A stretch of DNA of 64,000 nucleotides from Climacium dendroides (taxonomy: Eukaryota; Streptophyta; Bryopsida; Hypnales; Climaciaceae). Under the pieces are notes generated by a model. The model was given only the letters and a program-made list of their open reading frames with translations. It had not been told where the DNA came from and searched no databases. Position 1 is the first letter of the stretch, and every line of letters begins with the position of its first letter. Where the stretch lies: the NCBI GenBank assembly GCA_950106755.1, contig OX467082.1, positions 4,278,001 through 4,342,000 on the forward strand, read 5' to 3'. The position numbers were made by a program, and so were the translations under genes. Below are positions 24,530-35,410 of this stretch, piece by piece.

Positions 24530-24765
24530 GGGCAAGCTAAACTCCTTGAAACAATTTTTAGTAAAATTTCAAAGGAAGAAAAATGAAATTAGCATGTAAA
24601 CCAAGTTGTTTCATTTATTGGGACCTTTGTGGGATTAGTTATGATTTTTTAAAGTTGAAATGCAGTGGGTACTAAATGCAACCTCCTCCTAAAATGTGCA
24701 CTATTAGTACATTGAAGAAAGCAAAATGTACCTTTGTGTCATGATTGCTTTTAGAGTAACTATCA
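24530..24765 (-). repeat. Hairpin-bearing dispersed repeat R2, copy 5 (inverted, diverged)
   Basis: Reverse-orientation match including ACCAAGTTGTTTCATTTATT, GGGATTAGTTATGA and CCTCCTCCTAAAATGTGCAC. More diverged than the others. Confidence 0.5.
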
Positions 24766-24879
24766 TAATCAATTTTTAGTGGTATGTTCAACTTTTTCCA
24801 GTAGTGTTACTTGAAATAGAAATACTACCGGCACTCAATAAGTGTTTTTTCCCCTCAAATAAAGAAAACCCTTTACTGC

Positions 24880-25800
24880 AAAATAAAACGAGTACAAGGT
24901 TCCAGCCATGAGCGACCTGGGCACTCAACAAGTTCAATTGCCCAAAGTTTTGATTCGGGATCAACGTTCGGGAAGTTTTTTTTTACTTTTATCACCTATT
25001 TTCCTTCAATTCCCAAATTGAACCGTTTTTTCAAGTACAATGTCCAGTTATTTCCTCTATTTTTCATTCAAAATGGAAAATTTTCAGATTTTTGCCCCGT
25101 TTTTTTGCCAATGTTTTCGAATTGCAGCCGGGTTTTTTTTCCCAATTCCACCAGCTAACTTTGAACTAGTCGCCGGTTCTTCTCGAACATTATTCAGGAT
25201 CCACACTTTTCCTGAAAATGAACTTGCTCCTTTAACTTAGTGACCATTCATTAGTTCATCTTCCCCACATTATTTACTCATGCATTAATTGATCGTTAGT
25301 GCTTCCAAAAATAATTTCTTAAAAAATCAGCTTACGAAGTTCAAATGATTACTACCTTAAGGCTCTTTATACATAATTTTACAGTTAAAAACTGTTGCAG
25401 CATGACAAATTCATTGTAAGTGAAGCTTTGGGTGAAGTTAGATTTGGTGACAGGATACAACTTCACTTCACTTCATTGCATCAAATATTCTAATAACAGT
25501 GGTTTCGTTAGTGACTTAGTGGGTGACTAACTCCCTTTATTTACCCTTCCAGCATTCAGTTGGTTCCCAAGCATGTGCATCATTCAGTGAGGGACCTTTT
25601 TACCATGGAAATAATTTTCTTAACACTCCTCGTCAGGATGTACATCTTGTATGAGTTTTACCTTTTGGATTCGATCTCCCCGGCCGAGCCTTCTTTCCGT
25701 GCGCACGCCGGGATCGGGGGCACGTGTTCCAGGGTGCTTCTAGAAGCTTAGGTTAACCCGTACATTCCCGAGTTTTTTTTAATCCCGCAAAAAAAACACT
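24880..25800. other. Mixed-composition patch, no gene recognised
   Basis: Contains a GC-rich stretch at 25676-25735 with a CACGTG box (25720), and a 66-codon plus frame (25040-25240) without a domain. Possibly a fragment of an LTR or promoter. Confidence 0.25.
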
Positions 25801-25969
25801 CAAAAATTGCTATTTCTATTGCAAAGAGCAACAAAATTTAATAAACATCTTTTGTAGAATATTTAACTACAGGATGTTGCACTCAACTAAGGTGAATATG
25901 CTCTAGAAGCGACTATTGGAGGATTGCTCCGCCTTTTTTATAAGTTCGTGTGGACAAAAATAGACACGG

Positions 25970-26265
25970 AGAAAGAAAAATAGACATGGACCCTAACACA
26001 AGTGGTTTTGTATTTTTCCAAGCATTTTTGAATTACTTATACATTTTTAAAGATTTGGGGCATAGGCACTTATTTGTGACTATCCAAAATCCGTCCACTT
26101 GCAACTTGTAAAGAGATGTGTAGAAATCAAAGACAACGATTGGCTCTTGCAATAAAAAAATAATTTTTCCTCGATGCATTCAATTGCTAAAGTGGTCCAT
26201 TCAAGGATCACCTCATCTCCATTCTTCCTCTAAAATAGGGTTGATCCGAAGGAGAGGATCAATTT
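25970..26265 (+). repeat. Dispersed copy of the interior of the 1428-1836 element
   Basis: Direct-orientation match to about 1515-1810, for example CACAAGTGGTTT near 26000 and GATTGGCTCTTG near 26137. Recognisable AGGTAG ends were not found here, so it may be a truncated copy. Confidence 0.6.
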
Positions 26266-26269
26266 TATA

Positions 26270-27945
26270 GCACACTATTCTAGTTTAAGAATGTATAGAA
26301 GAAATTTCAAAAACGTTGTCGACGTAGATTGCAAGATATTTGCGTTTCAGAAGATGGAAACAAGGTTTTTTGCAACTTGTGTGACTAGGGTATAAGCTAC
26401 ATTTTTTCAAAAATTCGAAACTTCTAGTACACAAAAAATTCATGTAAAGAAGATACAAGATGTTGAAGACTTGAATTGAGAATCTTTAAGAATTTTTATT
26501 TTTTAAAAAAAACTTGATTTTCATCCATTAAAAAATTGTTAAGTAGATAACGTACAAGACAGAAGGAAAAACTAAATTGTCAATTGCTTTAACCCCTAAA
26601 TGTCCAAAGTCTTCTCTAGAATTCACAATTGGGAAAAAATCATTATAAAGTATTATTTTGAAGGATATTTTGGAATTCATATACAAATAAAAGTTGTAGA
26701 TTTTGAGTTTTAGATTCTATTTGTATGGTTAGACTCATTAATGTTATCACCAATATTTTCTTATAAATTTTTGAAAGGAAAATTTCAGAATTCCTTTGAA
26801 AATTTGATTACAAGCAAAATCTAATCATTTTTTGAGTGCAATTTGTTGGCATGAATTTAAAATAAAGCTCTTCACATGGTGATTTTTTTGAAATTTTTGT
26901 GGTTTAAATCTATGACCTCATTTTTGCTAATTCAGTTTTGAATTAGAGTCAAGGCAATTTGGGCTTGGTCAACTACTTGGCATACTTCTGTGTATGCAAT
27001 TTTAGAAAAATATGTACTCTAATAACACCAATGAAATCCAACCATTAGATAGGACAACAACTTGATAAAGTATCTCCACAAATTAAGACAACTTTCATCC
27101 AAATAGTAATGAGAATGAAACTTGAATTTTAATCTATAAGTTGTTCAAGAATTGGACATTGGAGAGCTTCAAGGTTAAGATGGAATTGAAAACACATTAA
27201 TTTCAACAATGAGATTGTTCTAGCAAGCAAACTAAATTTTACTGATTTTCTTTTAAATTGTGAATATCAAATCCCAAAATGAATTCAATGTATTATTTTC
27301 TCAAGAAAATGCAATGATTACCTAAAAAACAAGGAGCTCCATAATTTTCACATCACTAATCCAAATGGAACAAAGCAAAGCTTTCAATGTAGACAAGAAT
27401 ATAAACTTCAAGAAACAAATTTCTAAATTTTAAACTTTAAGTTGTTTTTTTGTTGCTTGATGAACTATTTAGAGGACTTAGGATGGCATAACTTTTGCTT
27501 CATAGCACCAATAGAAATAAAAAAAATCATATTCCTAAAAAGCTAATGTATTAATTATCTTCAAAAACAATTTTAAAAACTTGAGGTTATTCTAGCTCAT
27601 TGAATAATTGGCTTTTTTCAAAGTTTTAGAATAGACTACAAAGGTAATTTATTAGGCTTCATTTTCTTAGTTTAACCCCTTAAGGATGTTTTTTTTTTTT
27701 ATATGCTCTAACATATTGTACATAGAAGGGAAATTTGAGTGGCACATGAATTCCATTCAAGTTGTAATTTTTAGACCAAGTTACAATCATTGAGAATTTT
27801 TTGGGAATTGTTGAGTCTTTGAAGAGGATCAAATAAATTCAATGTATGGACAATATACACAAGCTCTTTTGGAGGGCAATAACATTAAGGGGATATCACA
27901 ATTGGGGATGCTCTAAGTAGAGTATTTCATTCCATTACTAATAAG
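26270..27945. other. AT-rich intergenic stretch with solo TTAA-CCCC ends
   Basis: TTAACCCCTAAATGTCC at 26589 and TTAACCCCTTAAGG near 27674 look like left ends of TTAA elements, but matching right ends were not found. No gene. Confidence 0.35.
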
Positions 27946-27949
27946 GTAA

Positions 27950-28881
27950 TTAACCCCTAAAGGCTTTGGACTATGTTTTCACCCAAAATGCTCCCAAACA
28001 ATCACATCTAATTAAAGTACCAAATTTTAAAAGAAAAAAAAAATCATTCTTAGACACATGCAACTACACTAGTTGAGAAGATGCTGAAAAAATTTCAAAA
28101 CTTTCCACCATGTAGATTGAAAAATATTAGTGTTTGAAATAACAAAAAATCCTTTTTTTGTCCCTACAAAAATTGGGCAATTGCACTTCACAAGGTCATA
28201 TTTTTATGAAAAATGTCCATGGTGGTAGTACTTCTATGGATTCATTCTTCAAGGCAATTTGGCTACATACTTGAAAAATTTGAGATCATTTGGAATTGTA
28301 CAACATAATTATAGGAAAAATAATAAATAGAAAGAAGTAGAGAATGATTAAAAATATTCAATTGTTAAGAATTTAGTTATAGAATTGAAAGTTTTCAATC
28401 CCAATCCCAATGGTTGTAATGTTGTACTTAGCAATCTACATTCTATGGTTTTATTTTTTTTCAAAAATATTGGAAATTGAATTAAAATAAAGGACTTCAA
28501 AGTTTATTTTAGAATAGAGATTCCTAAACTACTTGCAAACTAAAACTCCTCATAACTTTGATCTCATTAATCAAAATGGAATGATTTAAAAGCTTTCTAT
28601 GTATATATAAATCTAGAAAATAAAATTAATTTTTTAATTTTTTAAGATTTTTTTTGAACTGAGTAGAGAGCCAACAAATTCAAAGAAAATTACATATTAT
28701 ACAATAACTTTTTAACCATGTAGTCAAAAGTTATGAAAATTGTTGGGCTTTAAAGCTAGTCCTTAATTAAGCATATGTTGTTTGAAAATTTGAAATAAAG
28801 AAAATGAAAATTCCATTCAAAGTAAATTGCTCAAAATTGCTAATGTTGCCAAACAATGCAATTTAGTCCTTCAGAGGTTAA
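27950..28881. mobile_element. Non-autonomous TTAA-flanked element related to the 6.3-kb piggyBac element
   Basis: TTAA lies at 27950-27953 and 28878-28881. The left end is CCCCTAAAGGCTTTGGACTA and the right end, reverse-complemented, CCTCTGAAGGACTA. The left 300-400 bases parallel 57394-57800, for example GGATTCATTCTTCAAGGCAA near 28240 and AATTGTACAACAT near 28296. There is no coding capacity. It is a candidate deletion derivative that could once have been moved by the related transposase. Confidence 0.6.
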
Positions 28882-29352
28882 TATATGCATATCCATTATA
28901 GGTTGTCTATCCAATTGCGTCCATATCTATACTTATTCAACATTTCAGAGAGATCTTGTTCGTACCATGTGGCTATTTGTGTCTTTTGTATCCACTGTAT
29001 ACTATTAGACTACAAAAATTTGAATTTTATTCTATTGATATACAATTTTATAAATAGAATACCTTCTTAATTGTAGAACGAATGGGGTCTTCTTATTGCC
29101 CATTTCTACAATTATGTCACCAAAAAATTGACTATTGATATTTTGAGATGGAAATGTTTATTTTTTTTATATGGGGATGGAAACAAGATTACTTATTTTA
29201 ATTAAAGTGTGGGTCACACAAAGCTAGAAAACAATCCCAAAACTCTATCAATTTAAAAAGAAAACTACTATAAAATGTGACATTTCAAAAATAATTTTAA
29301 AACTCAATTCCTATTTCATCTTCTTAAGGGTTTCATGAAAAATTATAGCTAT

Positions 29353-29436
29353 GGCATACTATCACAAGAAGACAATGATTCATTACCTTCAAAAATGTTC
29401 ACATCTTTAAATTGATAAGGTGTTAGGAATTCATGT
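29353..29436. repeat. Single diverged unit of the 75-bp repeat
   Basis: Reads GGCATACTATCACAAGAAGA and then CATCTTTAAATTGATAAGGT, preceded by AAAATTATAGCTATGG, which parallels the text just before the 30135 array. Confidence 0.6.
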
Positions 29437-30134
29437 ATAGAACATTACAAATTGAGGATGGAAAACAAATCCATTCCTTGTAGTCATTACAACTATTGCA
29501 TACAACACCCCTCTCAATATTACAAGACAAATTCAAATTACTACCCTTTGTAATCAAAATTTTATTAAATAATATAAATAAATAAGATATTAATAAAAAA
29601 ATATGTATATTTATAATCCCATTAAAAATTAAAATTAAAAACTAAACCTTCCTTGCTAATTTCTTTTATTTTTAACATTACAAATAACTACATCCATTTA
29701 TTCAAACTTTGAACTACATGAATACTTTAAAAAAAATTAATTTTTCCATTTTAATATTATTCCATAGATATCTACTTGTAGGTAGTACAAAATTTGCCTT
29801 CTAATTGGAGGACGTCACTGCATAGTTTTGGTAACTCTCACCTCTCCTCTTGGGATTTAACAAGGGACCCAAGTTGGAGAAGCTCTTATTTTTTGCCAAT
29901 CTAAATTTAAAAATTCAAACTATTTTTCTCTTAGAAATCCATGCTCTTGTCTCAAATTTCTATTAGTGTGTCAGATATTCCTTTACAAGTCACTGTAATG
30001 CCAATTTACATATGTGATAAAAATTCCAAAAGGAGTTATTTAATCCTTAAATGTCACAACTAGATCTTGAGGATGGCTTTTGAATGCAATTTTGAAAACG
30101 TTGAAGTTTAAGGGTTATGCAAAATTATAGCTCT

Positions 30135-30485
30135 GGCATACTCTCACATGTAAAGACAATGATTCATTTTTAGCAACGTTTACATCTTTAAATTGATAAG
30201 GTATTAGGCGGCATACTCTCACATGTGAAGACAATGATTCATTTTTAGCAACGTTTACATCTTTAAATTGATAAGGTATTAGGCGGCATACTCTCACATG
30301 TGAAGACAATGATTCATTTTTTTAGGAGCATTCACATCTTTAAATTGATAAGGTGTTAGGTGGTTTACTCTCACATGCGAAGCCAATGATGAATTTTTTA
30401 GGAATATTCACATCTTTAAATTGATGAGGTGTCAGGTGGCATACGCTCACATGTGAAGACAATGATTCATTTTTTTAGGACCAAA
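30135..30485. repeat. Tandem repeat of 75-77 bp, about 4.6 units
   Basis: Units start with GGCATACTCTCACATG at 30135, 30210, 30285, 30362 (variant) and 30438, and each contains CATCTTTAAATTGATAAGGT. A lone diverged unit lies at about 29353-29436 with similar flanking text, so the array probably arose from a dispersed single unit. The 64-codon minus frame here is repeat-derived. Confidence 0.85.
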
Positions 30486-30593
30486 ATTTGTGACACAACC
30501 ATTCAATCAATAGAAAATTGTTATTTTAGAATACTTGAAATTTGGGCCACTGTGGGATGAATAGTAGCCTCAACCAAAGTTTTGAGTGTACAC

Positions 30594-30676
30594 TAGGAAA
30601 CACAAAAATGTACACTAATGAAGTGAGTGATTGTATACACAATCGATTGTGTACATTCTTGTGTTTCCTAGTGGAT
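30594..30676. repeat. Inverted repeat of about 80 bp
   Basis: CACTAGGAAACACAA with ATGTACAC on the left pairs with GTGTACATTC and TTGTGTTTCCTAGTG on the right, around a loop near 30635. It lies within a 90-codon frame (30542-30814) that shows no other sign of coding. Confidence 0.6.
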
Positions 30677-30819
30677 AGTCACTCAATGTATCAATGTGTT
30701 ACAGCCTTAGTTAAAAAAATTGAAGTTAAGCACTCTAGTTCATTTTCTTATAATTATTCTTCAAAATCTAAGATCAAGGATCAATTCAGTTTGCTAACAA
30801 AAGATATGGAATAATTTGC

Positions 30820-32985
30820 ATCCTTATTAAGGGTTGTATACAAATTTGTATTAACCTTGTATCTACATAAACAACTCTATTTAGTCCAATGAGACCCCAC
30901 CACGTTGTTTTTAAAAAAAATGATATTTTGTAATCCCTCATATAATCCATTTTCTTTAATGGTTTGACAAGTGTTTTTGAGGGGATAGTGATTAACATAC
31001 GAACTTTGACCTTTTAGGTGTAAAATTCTACTTAAAAAGTGATCATTTTAGGACCTTGATGGTGTATTTCTATTATGGATAGATGATAACAATTATATTG
31101 GAATAAGGTGATCTAGTGACTCTTTTGGAATATATGGGAAACACACTTTGAAAATTCATAAAAATCAAATACACATTGCCTGAACAATATAATTTCACTT
31201 ATTGCAGTATCTTCATTTATTTATATGTGAAAAAATTAAAAATCTTCATTCTTCCCATTAGAGTAGGGCATCCATTTTGACAACCATTCCATATTAATCT
31301 TGATCACATGTTGAAAATTATGATTCATAAAGGGTGATTGAGAAAAATACTTATATTACTATTTGCCCTTGACTTTTGAAGTGAATGAATTTTTGACTAG
31401 AAACAATCGTGTAATGCATGCCTCCTAAGGCTTTGACATTTATAATCAAGGTACATATGACTTTTCTACACCTTGTACAATTGTTTCATATTTTTCCAAA
31501 ATATTTTGCTATCTATAGAATGATCTTGGTTGGATGTTATTTTTTGCATTTTAGAGGTTATTGAGTAAAGTTTTTACGTCAAGGAAAATGAATTTGGAGT
31601 TGAAAACTGGACTTTGAAGCCATCTACTAGGATTACTCAAATAGACAAATAAAACATTAAAAAGATCAAACCTTTACTTTGCAACTTAGTTCAAAATCTA
31701 TTTCCTTTGTATCAATACAAGTTGGAGGGGTTAGAATTCAAAAAATAAATTGAAATGGAATTGGTTAATTGGAACCATTTGAAGGTGAAAAATGGAGGAT
31801 TGTATTTTTTATTGATTTTTTTATTTTGAAATATTTTAAAAATTGCAAACATGCATACAACTATTTTTTGAAACCTTTTCTTTGCTTATATTTGTGCTTC
31901 ATTTTTTGAGAAAGAATTTTGGTTGAATTTTCACAATGAATTATTATTATTATTTTCAAGTTCAATTTTTGAAATCTCATGATATTTTGGCAATACACCT
32001 TGTATTTGGTACAAAACCATAGGAATCTCTACAATGGTGTTGTGTTAGAAATTTGTTTGTTTATGTAAAACATTCTTTTGTTATGTGAGATTTTTCTCAT
32101 AGGTCAATTCACAAGATGTTTGAAAGTAGATAACTAGAATATTATATTGTGCCATTCTATTGGAAAAAGGATCTTCCTCCTCATTTAATCCTTTACTTAA
32201 ACATCATACTCAATTTAATGTTTTTTGATGTATAAGAGTTGAACCTTTTTACTAAGATATTTTCTAAAGCAAAATCATGAGAGAAGTATGTGATAGTAAA
32301 TGATGCATAGGTGCACAAAGTATATACTCCCTCTTTTATAGAGATGTGTAGGCTTGCCAATATCTACAGCCAATCACAACTCTTGCAAATTCTAGTTCAC
32401 TTGCTTAAAGTGCACTTGCAAAAGATAGTCTCAATAAGGCATTCATTTTAATGTGTCAACATGACAAAGATTCTTACTTATAGTTTAACATACAATTGAA
32501 AAATAAAAGCATCTACATTTTTTCTATAATTAATTGCAAGCATTTAACCTCTAAACGACCAAATGCTTCCATATCTACAATACGTAATACAAATCATCTA
32601 AGTGGCTATTAAGAAAACAATAAATTCTACAAATAGGGAAAACAACAACAACAAAACAATTTCTTAAACAACTAAAATGTGTTTTGAAAATTTCTCAATG
32701 TAGATTGTCAATACATTCAAATAAATTGAAGAGAATTTTAGGAAGAAATCCTACACTGCAAACCCTATAGAAGTAAATCTAAACAAATGCATTAGAAATA
32801 CCTAGCATATCACAGTGGGGTGAGCACCTATCAAAAATAGAATTATCGGGGTCAATCTTGCATGTTCAAGCAATAGATGTGCAAAATAGAGGGTCCAACA
32901 AATTCAAACCCATATACTATAAATGAAATCCAAATCCAAACCCTAAAAACCAAATCCACACCAATTAGGACATTTTTTTTGCTTT
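30820..32985. other. AT-rich intergenic stretch
   Basis: No gene is seen. TTAACCTCTAAACGACC at 32543 resembles a solo end of the TTAA family. Confidence 0.35.
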
Positions 32986-32989
32986 CTGG

Positions 32990-33185
32990 TGCTAGATTGC
33001 ACCAACAAAAAATTTGGCTAAATAATGCCAAAAAACTTGAATGAAATCACTAGATTGTGAATGAAAACTGAATTATGGACATGTGACATGTGCTAATGTA
33101 ATATTTTCTATCTAATACGTGAACAAATGTTGAAATTTGGAGCACCACTATAAAATTTCATATCGCCACTTTGGGACTTCTTAAA
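32990..33185 (+). repeat. Dispersed repeat at the edge of the BZR gene island
   Basis: Contains TATTTTCTATCTAATACG and TGTTGAAATTTGGAGCACCA, shared in inverted orientation with 45335-45610. It ends where the GC-rich BZR leader begins. Confidence 0.6.
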
Positions 33186-33189
33186 AAAT

Positions 33190-35410
33190 GAAAAATAACC
33201 AACCCTTGTTGGAGGGGCGAAGGAGCAAACCTGAGGCAGTGGTCAACTGGTCACCGCCTTCACGGGACGACGCATTCCGTCATAGAACGGTCTTCCCGCT
33301 GCACACGCCGCCATCACGGGTGACGTCCCGGTGTCGGGCCTCGAGTCGCGCGCCCGCGCTCTCTCGCTCTGTCGGCCGTGCAACGGCTACGGCTACGACT
33401 ACGAAGACAAAGACGACGGAGACGACGAAAAGACGAAGAAGACGACGAAGACGATCAGCAGTAAGCAAACGCAGGGAGGAACCCAAAGCCAAACCCACGA
33501 ATCCCTTGCAGCAAAATCGAAAACACTCACCTCACCCACCACGCTTACTTGGGTTGATCTTCTGCGCCAGCACTTCCAGGAAGTGAAGAAAGTGAAGGAA
33601 GTTTACTTCGCTAAGTTAGCTAGGGCCCGTTGAGCCCATAACTTACAGTGCATGCACGACACTCACGGTCACGCGCGTCACTCCTTTCCCTTGCGCACTC
33701 GCTTAGCTCTTGCCTGCCTGCCTTACACTTCTTCTCTTCTTCCCCCTCCGTGAGGGTCGTGGCCTCGTGTCTCCATCCACTGTTTGCACGTTCGCATAGT
33801 AGCCTCCGACGCAGCCTTGGCAAGAAATTCTACCCATGCTTTCGATTCCATCGATCGGCGGGGTAGGACATGCTCATGCTGTTTCGTCCCTGTTCCTGTC
33901 GTCTTGGTTGGTGGATGGAATATTGATTGGGGTTCATGTGGGAAAGGAGAGTAACTCGGAGTGTCCAGTGGTGAATGGTGTTGTTGGAGTAGTTGTACTT
34001 CAAGTGGGGTGTTATTGATCTATTGTGGGTTGGATTTCGTGGGTAATCGTCGTTGGGGAGTGGGGATATATTTGGCAAGCTTAACTGGTGTTGAGGCCAG
34101 CGTCACGTACTGTTGTGCGGTCATGCGGGGTTTGCGGGTGTGGAAGTGCTGAGACGCGATAGCAAGAGAGCGAGCGAGCGAGCTTCAGTCGGTACCCGCG
34201 TGTTGTAAAGTGGACGTTCTGTGGCGGGGGTAATTTATTTGGGGGTTTCTTTGATTGTGAGGGGGTCTTCGATCGGAGGTTTGACGTATGCGTGCTTTGG
34301 CGCGCTACGGGTTTTCATTTCCTCATTTCTGTGGGCTGCTTGGGCTGCTGTAGTTTACGATTTGGGTGAGCCTTCGTAGGGGGTTCTTCCCGGGACTCAT
34401 TTGTTCAAGGAAGATCAAAAGGCGCCCATCTTGCTTAAAGAGGTAGGGTTGGGGTTGCAGTTTCCAGTTCTCTTGACGAGGGTTCCAGATGCACGTTGCG
34501 CTGAGGACATAGTGGGAAAGAGCTGATCAAGAGAGTTAGAGTTCAATCGCGTTTTTTCTCACTACCCGGCGCTTGCAGGTGAACACAAACACCACGGCTC
34601 TCAGTGCTTATGGCCGCGGCAGAAGTTTGATACATGACGCGAGGACTTTGGCTGCATGTTAGTGCTGTACCTGAAGCCCCCGCCGACTTGTACACTCTTT
34701 GACTAAGTAACTGGACTGATTTGCGCTGTATCCAGCACCAAATGCTCCACCTGTCCTCTACGCGTTTGTAGCCAATTCTAAGTGCTTACGTCTTCCAGCT
34801 TCTGCGCGGAAGGACGTAATTAGGAATCACTGAACTCGATCCCAAGAGAGCTCAATATCCATCGAAGAGTCGGCATACCGATCAGTAAAGGGATCCGGAC
34901 GCGCAGTCCGGGACAAACATTTTCATCAATTGAACCTGAACTTGGGGCCTGGATATTTGGGTTCGGATGTGCGTCTCTGTGTGCAAGTTCATCAATCCAT
35001 CGTGCCACGCCGACAGTCGATCTTTAGTTACCAAACGTGGTGTGGTGAGACTCGCGTGATATCAGACTGAGTCAGAAGGAGCTAGTGAACACGTGCTTGC
35101 ACTGGAGCTGCTGCTTATTCTGCAGCTGTCTGCATCAAGAGCCCTGGGTAACCGAATTGGCGAAGACCTAGCCGCCCACATAAACCTTGCTGAAGCAGAC
35201 CTGTTTGAACGCGCGAGGACCACCACACTTCTGCACAGTCACAGTGAAAGGCTTGTTTGTGACCTTCGTGAGCACGGAACCTCAATTGGTTTGACAGATC
35301 GAGATCTGCACATGCGCCGAGCTAGAGACGTACGTTAAGCTGTTTGGGACATTCAAACAAGTAGTTACACATCTCATCCCGAGTGTGCAGTGAACGCGGA
35401 AGCTGCAAAC
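33190..35410 (+). promoter_or_regulatory. GC-rich promoter and 5' leader of the BZR-like gene
   Basis: Base composition changes abruptly near 33.19 kb from AT-rich to GC-rich and stays so up to the BZR start codon. A purine-rich GAC/GAA run lies at about 33405-33465, CT-rich stretches at about 33680-33760 and a GAGC microsatellite at about 34165-34182. Short open frames occur on both strands (for example 33331-33633 and 35093-35338), but none has a recognisable domain and they overlap in conflicting frames. I read this as promoter plus leader, possibly with a leader intron ending at the AG at 35389-35390. Transcription start not located. Confidence 0.5.

Noticed and set aside
26589..27680. 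TTAA-CCCC motifs considered as one element
   Set aside because: Both motifs are in the same orientation and no inverse right end was found.
35093..35338. 81-codon frame just before the BZR start, considered as an upstream exon
   Set aside because: It starts at GTG and ends in a stop 73 bases before the BZR ATG; joining it would need a 61-base intron, which is too short to be convincing.
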